A stretch of 64,000 bases of DNA from JBHJHP01 sp042219825 (GTDB lineage: Bacteria > Bacteroidota > Bacteroidia > Bacteroidales > UBA5342): the NCBI RefSeq assembly GCF_042219825.1, contig NZ_JBHJHQ010000005.1, positions 124,001 through 188,000 of the forward strand, given 5' to 3'. The notes under the pieces were generated by a model, which saw nothing but the letters and a program-made list of their open reading frames with translations, was not told the DNA's origin and did no database searches. The translations under genes were made by a program, and so were the position numbers. Positions 42,181 through 50,515 of the stretch are shown in pieces. How positions within the stretch are numbered: position 1 is the stretch's first letter; the number at the start of each line of letters is the position of its first letter.

Positions 42181-43110
42181 ATGTTTTCAGGAGCTTCAAA
42201 CTTAGCAGAAGGTGTAGACAAGACGTTTATTTTTATATTTAGCGTTGCCTTTCTGTTTATAATTGGCATTACAATTTTTATGATTTATACGGTCATTCAC
42301 TTTAACCGTAAAAAAAACAAACCTGCCAGACAATTTACCGGGAATGTAAAACTGGAAATTATCTGGACTGTTATCCCGCTAATTCTTGTACTGATAATGT
42401 TCTATTATGGATGGAAAGGATTTGCCCCCATGCGAAAAGTACCCAAAGGTGCAATGGAAATAACAGCTATTGGAAGAATGTGGGAATGGGAGTTTGACTA
42501 TGGAAACGGTAAGAAATCAAAAGATCTGGTTGTGCCTTTAAATAAACCGGTAAAACTTAACCTGGTCTCAGAAGACGTGAATCACTCGCTTTTCATCCCT
42601 GCTTTCAGGGTTAAGGAAGATGTGGTTCCGGGTTATGACAATTACCTTTGGTTCACCCCAACTTACATCGGCAACTATGATGTATTATGTGCTGAATACT
42701 GTGGACTTCTACACTCAAACATGCTGGCCAAAGCCAAAGTCGTTTCTCAGGAAGACTATGATAACTGGTTCAGTAACCTTGCTGCAGTAGACACCACAAA
42801 AGCAGAAAACAATGGACTGGCAATATTAAAAAAGAATGGATGTCTTGCCTGTCATTCTCTTGACGGTTCAAAACTGGTTGGTCCAAGTTTTAAAGGACTC
42901 TATGGGCACGATGCTGTTGTAATAACAGATCAGGGAGAACAGACAATCAAAGCACTGGATGATTACATTAAGTCTTCTATTTATGAGCCAAATAAGGAAA
43001 TAGTAAAAGGCTATAATAAAGGATTAATGCAGTCTTATAAAGACATTATAAGTGAGGATGAAGTTGCTCAGATAACAGAATATCTGAAAACTATCTCAGA
43101 ACAAAATTAA
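42181..43110 (+). CDS. ctaC: cytochrome c oxidase subunit II with fused cytochrome c domain
   Basis: A 309-residue subunit. Two N-terminal membrane helices (about residues 13-38 and 55-78) are followed by the cupredoxin domain with the CuA ligands His135, Cys170, Glu172, Cys174, His178 and Met181 (CAEYCGLLHSNM). A C-terminal cytochrome c domain has the heme motif C221-L-A-C224-H225. This fused form defines caa3 oxidases. The terminal Met ligand is probably in KGYNKGLMQSYKD. Confidence 0.95.
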   Translation: MFSGASNLAEGVDKTFIFIFSVAFLFIIGITIFMIYTVIHFNRKKNKPARQFTGNVKLEIIWTVIPLILVLIMFYYGWKGFAPMRKVPKGAMEITAIGRMWEWEFDYGNGKKSKDLVVPLNKPVKLNLVSEDVNHSLFIPAFRVKEDVVPGYDNYLWFTPTYIGNYDVLCAEYCGLLHSNMLAKAKVVSQEDYDNWFSNLAAVDTTKAENNGLAILKKNGCLACHSLDGSKLVGPSFKGLYGHDAVVITDQGEQTIKALDDYIKSSIYEPNKEIVKGYNKGLMQSYKDIISEDEVAQITEYLKTISEQN

Positions 43111-43986
43111 ATGGAAAGAAATAAAACTTCATATTTTCATACCATTCTTGTGTTGATGAAACACAGGTTATCAATGACTGTTGCTTTTTCGTCAGTAGTT
43201 GGATGGTTCCTGTTTTCTTCAGAAATATCGTTTGGCATACTTGCTCTGTATCTGGGCACCTTTTTTCTGGCTGGCGGCTCGTCGGCAATGAATCAGTATC
43301 AGGAACGCGAACTTGATAAAATGATGGGGAGAACCAAAAACAGGCCTCTCCCATCCGGTATTCTATCAGCACCTTCAGCTTTTTCCATTGCCTTACTGCT
43401 GATGCTGTTAGGAACACTAATTTTATTTACATTTAATAATATCACCACGGCAGCATTAGGTATACTTAATGCCGTAGTTTATAACCTGATTTATACAAAA
43501 CTTAAAACAAAAACACAGTATGCCGTTTTACCCGGAGCAATTGTTGGAGCAATCCCTCCAGTGATGGGCTGGGCAGCGGCAGGTGGTGACATTATGCAAC
43601 CACAGATAGTCTATTTTGCCATGTTTATGTTTTTATGGCAAATGCCTCATTTCTGGTTACTGGTTATAAAATATGGCAAAGAGTACGAAAAAGCCGGTTT
43701 TTCCATTCTGTCGGGTAAAATTGATGAGCAGAAAATTAAAAGACTTGTGTTTTTCTGGGGTGCCATCACCTCTGCCTATCTACTTGCATTCCCCTTATTC
43801 TTCAAACATGCATCATTGTTGGTAATGATAGCTCTGATGATTTTAAATATTGGATTTATTATCGGATTCTACAGAATATTGTATAAACCGAAAGAGGAAA
43901 AACGAAGTACGATAAAAGCCTTTTTATTTATTAATTCTTATGCTTTACTTGTAATGATACTGTTTATTGCAAATTCTTTTATTTAA
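43111..43986 (+). CDS. ctaB: heme O synthase (protoheme IX farnesyltransferase)
   Basis: A 291-residue UbiA-family prenyltransferase that attaches farnesyl to heme b. The motif NQYQERELDKMMGRTKNRPLP carries the Asp/Asn diphosphate-binding residues, and PGAIVGAIPPVMGWAAAGG and WQMPHFWLL are family signatures. It starts immediately after the subunit II stop. ctaA (heme A synthase) is not in the window. Confidence 0.95.
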   Translation: MERNKTSYFHTILVLMKHRLSMTVAFSSVVGWFLFSSEISFGILALYLGTFFLAGGSSAMNQYQERELDKMMGRTKNRPLPSGILSAPSAFSIALLLMLLGTLILFTFNNITTAALGILNAVVYNLIYTKLKTKTQYAVLPGAIVGAIPPVMGWAAAGGDIMQPQIVYFAMFMFLWQMPHFWLLVIKYGKEYEKAGFSILSGKIDEQKIKRLVFFWGAITSAYLLAFPLFFKHASLLVMIALMILNIGFIIGFYRILYKPKEEKRSTIKAFLFINSYALLVMILFIANSFI

Positions 43987-44070
43987 GCTGAAAAGCTAAT
44001 TACCAAATCATTCAATAATGAAATCTTTCTGATTGTGTTCCTCTGTTAGGTTATGTAATTTTTTACATAC

Positions 44071-44106
44071 AAAAAACGGGGTTCAATTTGCATTGATACC
44101 CCGTTC
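44071..44106 (-). terminator. terminator of the large non-coding RNA
   Basis: AACGGGGT (44075-44082) pairs with ACCCCGTT (44098-44105), extended by TCAAT/ATTGA in the loop. The six A's at 44071-44076 give a U tract on the minus strand. It could also act on read-through from ctaB. Confidence 0.9.
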
Positions 44107-45067
44107 CTCGTTCGACGACCGTAGTTGTCTTAGATTCCGAATAGCTTATTATGACCGGCTTTGGTTTTCCGCTTTTCAGCTTCTTCCTCTGCCCCTACCT
44201 TCCATCAAAACCTCTTACAATTTTGAATTCCGGCTGTTCCTTATTCTGTTTTTCCTTCAACGGTTGCCCATTTCATTTAAAACAGCTTCAGAACGAAGCA
44301 TTCTCAAGCCCGGTTCACATTTAATATCAGCCGAAACTTTTATTTCCTGTGTCCCGTTGAATCCGGTTTTTACACCTTTTTCTAAAAACTTTCTGTAACC
44401 GAAGTTACATCTGTTTTTTGCTCTTGAATCAGACTCTGAATGAACGTACCGTTCCTTTGTTTCTGGTTTGCACCTTCCACACACATTTGAACCAAATCAT
44501 AAGCCTGGACGAACCATAACTTTTTAGATTTTTTATCCCTGGGATTGTTACCGGGTCACCCCGAATAACCTAAGCTTCATGTCGCAATATCAGAACGAAT
44601 TCTTCCATTGTTCGGATCCGCTGCAATTTGCGTTGCGTAACTCAATCCGGTAAACCGAATCTCATCAAACCTCAATCTTCCGGTAAGTCAGGACGTTACC
44701 TTGGATAGCATCACCTTCATAAATCCTGGAATCTATTTTTGTGATACCGGGTTTATAGGCTCTCTTCAGTTATGAACACGGGGTTCACGGAACTAAGAGA
44801 TTAAAAATTGTAATGAGCGAGCTCATTAATTCTTTAAACCGTTCTGTAGCCGAAACTACTTTCAGGTTTATCCTGCCTCAAACTCAAATGCTTTAAAGAA
44901 CGAACCTCTTTCAAAAGACCACCTCTTCTTTCCAGATTGCTCCTTCGTGATTCGGACTTCGGCTTTCTTTGCCGGCAAACCTTTCGATTTGTACGATTCA
45001 AATAAAACTCACTTAAGAATTAATACCTTCCTCCCGGTTTCTGAAAGCAGTCTTTATTGCTTTTCGG
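44071..45067 (-). ncRNA. candidate large structured non-coding RNA, about 1 kb
   Basis: The minus strand has a strong promoter (start predicted near 45067) and an intrinsic terminator (44071-44106), with no long open frame between them. Stems found by reading, in window coordinates: 44285-44299 (GCUUC/GAAGC), 44171-44180 (GCU-GAAA-AGC), 44394-44409 (UGUAAC-UUCG-GUUACA), 44442-44454, 44547-44569 (9 pairs, GUGA loop), 44708-44747 (GUAUCAC/GUGAUGC with an inner stem), 44761-44800 (40-base hairpin), 44811-44828 (UAAUGAGC/GCUCAUUA). The helix 44830-44838/44892-44900 encloses two more hairpins, 44846-44859 and 44863-44875. Base composition is richer in GC than other intergenic DNA here. It does not show the conserved cores of RNase P RNA, tmRNA or group I/II introns. 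A frame of 75 codons at 44257-44484 lacks any family resemblance. Confidence 0.72.
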
Positions 45068-45072
45068 TATAA

Positions 45073-45104
45073 CAAATATAACATGTCATGACGCTAATAT
45101 GCAA
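45073..45104 (-). promoter_or_regulatory. promoter of the large non-coding RNA (TTG-N21-TATATTTG)
   Basis: On the minus strand TTG (45104-45102) is followed after 21 bases by TATATTTG (45080-45073). Both match the Bacteroidota housekeeping promoter, comparable in quality to the SRP RNA promoter. The start site would be near 45067. Confidence 0.8.
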
Positions 45105-45175
45105 CTTTTTTAAGCTGAAGAAATCCACTATGTATCATCTCTGAATTAACAGGTTATGAACCGGTTTATCAACAA

Positions 45176-45204
45176 TTGTTAACAACCGTCAGAATTTAAG
45201 TTTG
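45176..45204 (+). promoter_or_regulatory. candidate rpoD promoter with overlapping palindromes
   Basis: TTG (45176-45178) and TAAGTTTG (45197-45204) are 18 bases apart. The -33 part sits inside two overlapping 10-base palindromes, AACAATTGTT (45171-45180) and TTGTTAACAA (45176-45185). Transcription would start near 45210, giving a leader of about 330 bases before rpoD. The leader itself contains no other gene apart from the tiny frame at 45468. Confidence 0.4.
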
Positions 45205-45467
45205 CTTAGGTAAATCGGTGGCAATATTACATCTTTTTTTATTAAGAGAAAAAACAAATAGCATCCAGCCAGCAAAATAAGATTACCATATATATACTTA
45301 TATACACGCAATACATTTTTTTAACAAAAAAAGATTGAACAATAGAAGCATTTTTATTGTATTAATATAGGTAACGTTCCAAATACTAATTACGTATATA
45401 GGAATATGTGATGTACGGAACAAATTGAAAGGAAATAACTTACAATTTAAAACAAAATTGGAACATT

Positions 45468-45512
45468 ATGAAATCAAAATCGTATAAACCAAAGAAAGTC
45501 AAACAAACGTAA
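45468..45512 (+). CDS. possible 14-residue basic leader peptide before rpoD
   Basis: ATG at 45468 starts MKSKSYKPKKVKQT, ended by TAA 26 bases before the rpoD ATG. Seven... of the fourteen residues are Lys, Ser or Thr-rich basic positions, unusual for random AT-rich DNA. It has no clear ribosome site (only GGAAC a few bases upstream). It may be a leader peptide coupling translation to rpoD, or chance. Confidence 0.35.
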   Translation: MKSKSYKPKKVKQT

Positions 45513-45538
45513 TTTTTCACCTAAACACATCCGCTGCT

Positions 45539-46402
45539 ATGAGACAACTCAAAATTTCAAGACAAATTACAAGCCGGGAGGAAATTTCGATTGACAAATA
45601 CCTTTTGGAAGTTTCAAAAATCGATCTTTTAACTCCTGATGAGGAAGTTGCTTTAATTAAGAAAGTACGAGCCGGCGACAAACAGGCTTTTGACAGACTG
45701 ATAAATTCAAACCTGCGCTTTGTCGTCTCTGTTGCCAAACAATACCAGAACCAGGGATTATCCTTTCCTGATTTAATTAACGAAGGGAATATAGGTTTAA
45801 TAAAGGCTGCAGAACGTTTTGATGAAACCCGTGGATTTAAATTCATTTCATATGCTGTATGGTGGATCCGCCAGTCAATTTTACAGGCGCTTGCAGAACA
45901 GGCAAGAATTGTAAGGTTACCTTTAAATAAGATTGGATCTATCAATAAGGTAAATGCAACATACAACCATTTGGAGCAAACATTGCAACGCGAACCGACT
46001 GCTGTTGAAATAGCCAAGGAACTTGACCTTCCGGTTAAAGATGTTCAGCAGGCACTGAGTAGTTTTAAACGCCACGTTTCAATGGATGCCCCAATCAGCA
46101 ACGATGAAGAAAAGGGTACTCTGTACGATGTTTTTCTGAACAACGACACCAAATCCCCGGATGACGACCTGGAAATGGAATCGTTAAAAACTGAGATCGC
46201 AAATTCACTTGCATCATTGCATCCAAGGGAAATTGAAATCTTAAAATTGTTTTACGGCCTTGAAGGAGAATCAGCAAAATCACTGGAAGAGATTGGTAAA
46301 ATCGTTGGATTGACCAAAGAAAGAGTTCGCCAAATTCGTGAACGGGCTCTTAAAAAACTCAAACAGAAACATCGCAACAAACAATTGAAATCATATTTAT
46401 AA
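45539..46402 (+). CDS. rpoD: primary RNA polymerase sigma factor
   Basis: A 287-residue group 1 sigma factor of the short Bacteroidota type. It starts MRQLKISRQITSREEISIDKYL with region 1.2, without the long region 1.1. Region 2 has RLINSNLRFVVSVAKQYQNQGLSFPDLINEGNIGL and the ETRGFKFISYAVWWIRQSI melting and -10 recognition segment. Region 3 follows, and region 4 has the SLEEIGKIVGLTKERVRQIRERAL helix-turn-helix. It should recognise the TAnnTTTG promoters seen throughout the window. Followed by a strong terminator. Confidence 0.96.
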   Translation: MRQLKISRQITSREEISIDKYLLEVSKIDLLTPDEEVALIKKVRAGDKQAFDRLINSNLRFVVSVAKQYQNQGLSFPDLINEGNIGLIKAAERFDETRGFKFISYAVWWIRQSILQALAEQARIVRLPLNKIGSINKVNATYNHLEQTLQREPTAVEIAKELDLPVKDVQQALSSFKRHVSMDAPISNDEEKGTLYDVFLNNDTKSPDDDLEMESLKTEIANSLASLHPREIEILKLFYGLEGESAKSLEEIGKIVGLTKERVRQIRERALKKLKQKHRNKQLKSYL

Positions 46403-46423
46403 ATAATATTTTCTATTTTTACA

Positions 46424-46448
46424 GGGCAGAGACAATCTGCCCTTTTTT
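46424..46448 (+). terminator. rpoD intrinsic terminator
   Basis: GGGCAGA (46424-46430) pairs with TCTGCCC (46436-46442) around GACAA and runs into six T's. Confidence 0.92.
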
Positions 46449-46491
46449 ATTTTATGACGAAGGCATACAGGTTGAATCCAATAATATAAAA

Positions 46492-47142
46492 ATGAACCAC
46501 TTAATTGCACCATCGCTTTTAGCAGCAGACTTTGCAAATCTAAAGTCAGAGATTGAATTCATCAACAAGAGTGATGCCGACTGGCTGCATCTGGACATTA
46601 TGGACGGCGTTTTTGTTCCGAACATCTCGTTTGGCTTCCCTGTCATTGAAAAGGTAGCTGCCATATGCGAAAAACCTATGGATGCGCACCTTATGATTGT
46701 TGAGCCACAGAAATTCATACCCGAATTCAGCAACCTGGGGGTCCATATGCTGAATGTGCACTACGAAGCCTGCACACATTTAAACCGGGTGGTGAACCAG
46801 ATTAAGGAAGCCGGGATGAAAGCGGCGGTTACACTCAATCCGCATACTCCGGTTCATTTATTAAAAGATATTATAAGTGAAGTAGACATGGTGCTCCTGA
46901 TGTCGGTAAATCCGGGATTTGGCGCCCAGAAGTTTATCCCTAATACCCTGTCAAAAGTCTCAGAACTTAAACTGATGATTGAAGAAAAAGGGCTGAATAC
47001 ACTTATTGAAATTGACGGTGGTGTAAATTTTGACACCGCACCAAAATTGCTGGAACATGGAGCAGATGTTTTGGTATCCGGAAGTTTTGTATTTAGCGCA
47101 ACTGACCGTTTTGAGACAATCAGAAAAATGAAAGCATTATAA
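46492..47142 (+). CDS. rpe: ribulose-phosphate 3-epimerase
   Basis: A 216-residue TIM-barrel enzyme of the pentose phosphate pathway. Motifs: IAPSLLAADFANLKSEI, the metal-binding DWLHLDIMDGVFVPNISFG, PMDAHLMI, MSVNPGFGAQKFI and IEIDGGVNFDTAP, then LVSGSFVF for phosphate binding. Length is normal and it stands alone. Confidence 0.96.
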   Translation: MNHLIAPSLLAADFANLKSEIEFINKSDADWLHLDIMDGVFVPNISFGFPVIEKVAAICEKPMDAHLMIVEPQKFIPEFSNLGVHMLNVHYEACTHLNRVVNQIKEAGMKAAVTLNPHTPVHLLKDIISEVDMVLLMSVNPGFGAQKFIPNTLSKVSELKLMIEEKGLNTLIEIDGGVNFDTAPKLLEHGADVLVSGSFVFSATDRFETIRKMKAL

Positions 47143-47170
47143 CCGAACACACAAACAAAGTCAACATAAA

Positions 47171-48826
47171 ATGAAACACTTCTTTATTACTATCACATTA
47201 GTGATACTGGTATCTCTTCAGTCCTCCAATGCATGTACAAATCTTTTGGTTACAAAAGGAGCATCTGCCGAAAATGCCAGCATGATAAGTTATGCTGCGG
47301 ATTCACATACGCTTTACGGAGAACTTTATCACTGGCCGGCAAAAACATATCCGAAAGGGGCAAAACTCAAAGTTTATGAATGGGATACCGGCAAATACCT
47401 TGGAGAAATTGATCAGGTGCAACAAACGTATTCGGTTGTTGGAAATATGAACGAATATGCCGTTTCAATTGGAGAAACTACCTATGGAGGAAGACATGAT
47501 TTAATAGACACAACTGCGATTATGGATTATGGCAGTCTGATGTATATCGCATTACAACGGTCAAAGACAGCCAGAGAGGCCATTCATACAATGACTTCCC
47601 TGGTTAAAGAATACGGATATTACAGTTCCGGCGAATCATTTTCTATTGCCGATCCTAATGAAGTATGGATTATGGAAATGATCAGCAAAGGCCCATTTGA
47701 AAAAGGTGCTGTTTGGGTTGCCAAACGTATACCCGACGGTTATGTTTGTGCCCATGCCAACCAGGCAAGGATTACAACCATTGACTTTAAAGACAAAAAA
47801 AATTGCCTTTACGCACCCGATGTGATTGATTTTGCACGTAAAATGAAATATTTTGATGGAAATGATAAGGATTTTGATTTCTCGGCTGCTTATGCTCCCC
47901 TTGATTATGGTGCTGTAAGATTTTGTGATGCCAGAGTCTGGAGTTTTTTTAATCATATAAATCCGGAACAAGGTGAAAAGGATCTGCCCTACATAATGGG
48001 TGAAACAAATGAAAGAATGCCGCTTTGGATCAAACCGGATAAAAAAATCAGTTACCGAGATGTTCAGAATTATATGCGGGATCACTTCGAAGGTACTCCT
48101 CTGGATATGACAAAGGATGCCGGCGCCGGATCTTTTGCGTTACCTTACAGATGGCGTCCGTTAACATGGGAGGTAGACAGCGTTGAGTATTTTAATGAGA
48201 GAGCTATTGCCACACAACAAACCGGGTTTTCTTTTGTGGCTCAAATGCGTGGAGAAGGCTACCCCACCCCAATGAAAGGCATACTTTGGTTTGGCGTTGA
48301 TGATGCCGCAACCTCAGTATATGTTCCTATCTATGCAGGTATAAAAGAAGTTCCTGAATGTTTTAAAGTTGGAAATGGCGATATGCTGACATTTACATGG
48401 GACGCCGCTTTTTGGGTATTCAACTGGGTTTCTAACTGGGCTTATACACGTTACAGTTATATGATTAAAGATATAAAGCCGGTACAAAATGAGCTTGAAA
48501 ACTATTATCAGATAGCTGTTGATGCTGCCGACGAAGAAGCTAAGAACATATTTGCTTCCAATAAAACAGAATTTTACGATTACATCACCAATTTTTCATC
48601 TAACCAGTCCAAACTTATGATGGATAAATGGACTAAACTGGGCCAGTATTTGCTGGTGAAATATATGGACGGGAACATAAAACAGGAAAAGGATGGGAAG
48701 TTTATGCGTAATCCTTACGGCTTACCTGAATACCCTGATCAACCAGGATATTCTGATGAATATTACAGGGATGTCGTCAAAAGTGCGGGAGAGAATTTAA
48801 AAATGCGTGAAGTTCCTAATGAATAA
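47171..48826 (+). CDS. secreted C69-family dipeptidase
   Basis: A 551-residue N-terminal-nucleophile peptidase. The signal sequence ends at SSNA, so that Cys22 (CTNLLVTKGAS) becomes the new N-terminus and catalytic nucleophile after cleavage, as in the C69 family. YHWPAKTYP and the VGNMNEYAVSIGETTYGG region are typical. It cleaves dipeptides in the periplasm or at the surface. Such enzymes are common in Bacteroidota that grow on peptides. Confidence 0.91.
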   Translation: MKHFFITITLVILVSLQSSNACTNLLVTKGASAENASMISYAADSHTLYGELYHWPAKTYPKGAKLKVYEWDTGKYLGEIDQVQQTYSVVGNMNEYAVSIGETTYGGRHDLIDTTAIMDYGSLMYIALQRSKTAREAIHTMTSLVKEYGYYSSGESFSIADPNEVWIMEMISKGPFEKGAVWVAKRIPDGYVCAHANQARITTIDFKDKKNCLYAPDVIDFARKMKYFDGNDKDFDFSAAYAPLDYGAVRFCDARVWSFFNHINPEQGEKDLPYIMGETNERMPLWIKPDKKISYRDVQNYMRDHFEGTPLDMTKDAGAGSFALPYRWRPLTWEVDSVEYFNERAIATQQTGFSFVAQMRGEGYPTPMKGILWFGVDDAATSVYVPIYAGIKEVPECFKVGNGDMLTFTWDAAFWVFNWVSNWAYTRYSYMIKDIKPVQNELENYYQIAVDAADEEAKNIFASNKTEFYDYITNFSSNQSKLMMDKWTKLGQYLLVKYMDGNIKQEKDGKFMRNPYGLPEYPDQPGYSDEYYRDVVKSAGENLKMREVPNE

Positions 48827-48857
48827 TTCATTATTTTTGGTTGCTTAACTCCGACGA

Positions 48858-49481
48858 ATGGATCTGATAAAAAAATATTTCCCAAATCTTGAGACTGAAC
48901 AATACGAAAAGCTTGAGGCACTGATCCCGTTATACCAGGATTGGAATACAAAAATTAATGTGGTGAGCCGCAAGGATATAGACAACCTTGCTGTTCATCA
49001 CATTCTGCATTCTCTGGGTATCGTAAAGATGATCCGGTTTCAGCCTAACACATCTGTATTGGATGTAGGAACCGGTGGCGGTTTTCCGGGAATTCCGCTT
49101 TCCATTGTTTTTCCACGTTCTAATTTTCATCTGATAGACTCTATTTCAAAAAAAATTAAAGTTGTACAGGGAATAGCTACTGAGCTTGAACTGGCTAATG
49201 TAAGAGCAGAACAGAAAAGGGTACAGCAGATAAAAGCAAAATACGAGTTTGTGGTCAGCAGAGCTGTGACTTCATTTCCCCGATTTGTTAAAATGACCCG
49301 GAATAATATCTCGGATGATCACAAAAACGGACTGCCAAACGGAATAATTTACCTGAAAGGTGGAGATTTCAGCAAAGAAATTTCAAATTTTAAAGATAAG
49401 GTGGCCGTTTTTAAACTTTCTGATTATTTTTCTGAAGAATTCTTTGAGACAAAGAAAGTCATCTATCTGCCTTTTGCTTAA
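48858..49481 (+). CDS. rsmG: 16S rRNA (guanine-527-N7)-methyltransferase
   Basis: A 207-residue SAM-dependent enzyme. The SAM motif VLDVGTGGGFPGIPLSI, the N-terminal WNTKINVVSRKD segment and the C-terminal KGGDFSKEI region are those of RsmG/GidB. It modifies G527 near the decoding centre. It follows the peptidase gene by 31 bases. Confidence 0.95.
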   Translation: MDLIKKYFPNLETEQYEKLEALIPLYQDWNTKINVVSRKDIDNLAVHHILHSLGIVKMIRFQPNTSVLDVGTGGGFPGIPLSIVFPRSNFHLIDSISKKIKVVQGIATELELANVRAEQKRVQQIKAKYEFVVSRAVTSFPRFVKMTRNNISDDHKNGLPNGIIYLKGGDFSKEISNFKDKVAVFKLSDYFSEEFFETKKVIYLPFA

Positions 49482-49694
49482 ACGGAAAATTCATAGAATT
49501 TTGATAACGCAATTCCAGCAAATTTGTTTCGTTATACTCCCCAAACCTGGGTATTTGCTATCGGGGTTTCCCGATTTTCACCCCCTCAATCCAACACACA
49601 TTCATGTAATGCATTTCAATTTTACATAAATAAAGCGGGTTAATACGAAATCATAACACTATCCGTTTAACTGGTATATCACATACCGGTTTAT

Positions 49695-50336
49695 ATGATC
49701 AAAAGAGCACTTCTTACAATATCAGCTATATGCTTAATAAGTTTCTCAGGATTTTCACAAAAATATAATTCATATTATGGCCGTAGGTCTGCCCCTGAAA
49801 AACTGAACAGCATTTCAGTAGAATATGGTTTTCTGTCCACCGTGAACATTGGCGTTTATTTAGTGGCCACCGGAGTTGATTATTTAATTGATGAATACGG
49901 CAATGAGGTTAACCGTACCGGTTACACTGTGACAGGTCCCTTAGGTATATCCTACATGAGACGATTCAATAACTTTGAAGTTGGAGCTGAATTCTGGCTT
50001 AGCCGGCATAGCATAAACTTTAGCGGTTATTCCTACGGTTCACCAACCGTAAAAACGTATGCCTTTTTACTCAGTGCCAGTTATATCTATCTCAACAAAA
50101 ATAATTTTCAACTTTATTCCGGACTAAGCATCGGACCTGGCTATATAGGTATATCCAATATTATTGATGACAGTCTTTTACAAAAACTTGAAAAATACCT
50201 CCCCCTTTCTTCCATGTATCTTGCCAGTCACTTAAATGTTTTTGGGGTTCGTTATGGGAAAGACTTTGGCGTGACCGTTGAAACCGGTTTCGGACACAAA
50301 GGACTAATCCATTTTGGCGTGGATTATAGATTTTAG
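49695..50336 (+). CDS. outer-membrane beta-barrel protein of unknown function
   Basis: A 213-residue exported protein. The signal peptide covers residues 1 to about 22 (MIKRALLTISAICLISFSGFSQ). The rest alternates hydrophobic and polar residues with many aromatic and glycine residues and ends in an aromatic (DYRF), a layout of an eight-stranded barrel. No family function can be named. Confidence 0.68.
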   Translation: MIKRALLTISAICLISFSGFSQKYNSYYGRRSAPEKLNSISVEYGFLSTVNIGVYLVATGVDYLIDEYGNEVNRTGYTVTGPLGISYMRRFNNFEVGAEFWLSRHSINFSGYSYGSPTVKTYAFLLSASYIYLNKNNFQLYSGLSIGPGYIGISNIIDDSLLQKLEKYLPLSSMYLASHLNVFGVRYGKDFGVTVETGFGHKGLIHFGVDYRF

Positions 50337-50388
50337 TGTTGTTATCACAAAAAAGGAAACTTCCCTTTACATAGCAACGTAATTTTCA

Positions 50389-50444
50389 GTCTTGCACTTT
50401 GTGTCCTACATCTTGAGTCTTAAATCTTGTGTCTTATATCTTGC
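50389..50444. repeat. degenerate GTCTTG/ATCTTG low-complexity repeat
   Basis: The words TCTTG and GTCTT recur several times (for example ACATCTTGAGTCTTAAATCT then TGTGTCTTATATCTTGC). Such degenerate patches are common in Bacteroidota intergenic DNA, and I give no function. Confidence 0.5.
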
Positions 50445-50515
50445 TTCTATATTTCTAACAAACATCATACTCTGTTTTATTCATTGGTCTTATCTTTAGG
50501 ATCAAATCGATACTA

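Noticed and set aside
44257..44484. Open frame of 75 codons on the minus strand inside the large RNA region
   Set aside because: No ribosome site, no family resemblance, and it overlaps several well-formed RNA stems (UUCG and GNRA-type hairpins). Stops break all frames around it.
44071..45067. Possible RNase P RNA, tmRNA or group I/II intron
   Set aside because: The P4 core (GAGGAAAGUCC and ACAGAA...), the tmRNA 5'/3' ends and tag, and intron domain V or P7 sequences were looked for by eye and not found. A cmscan would settle this.
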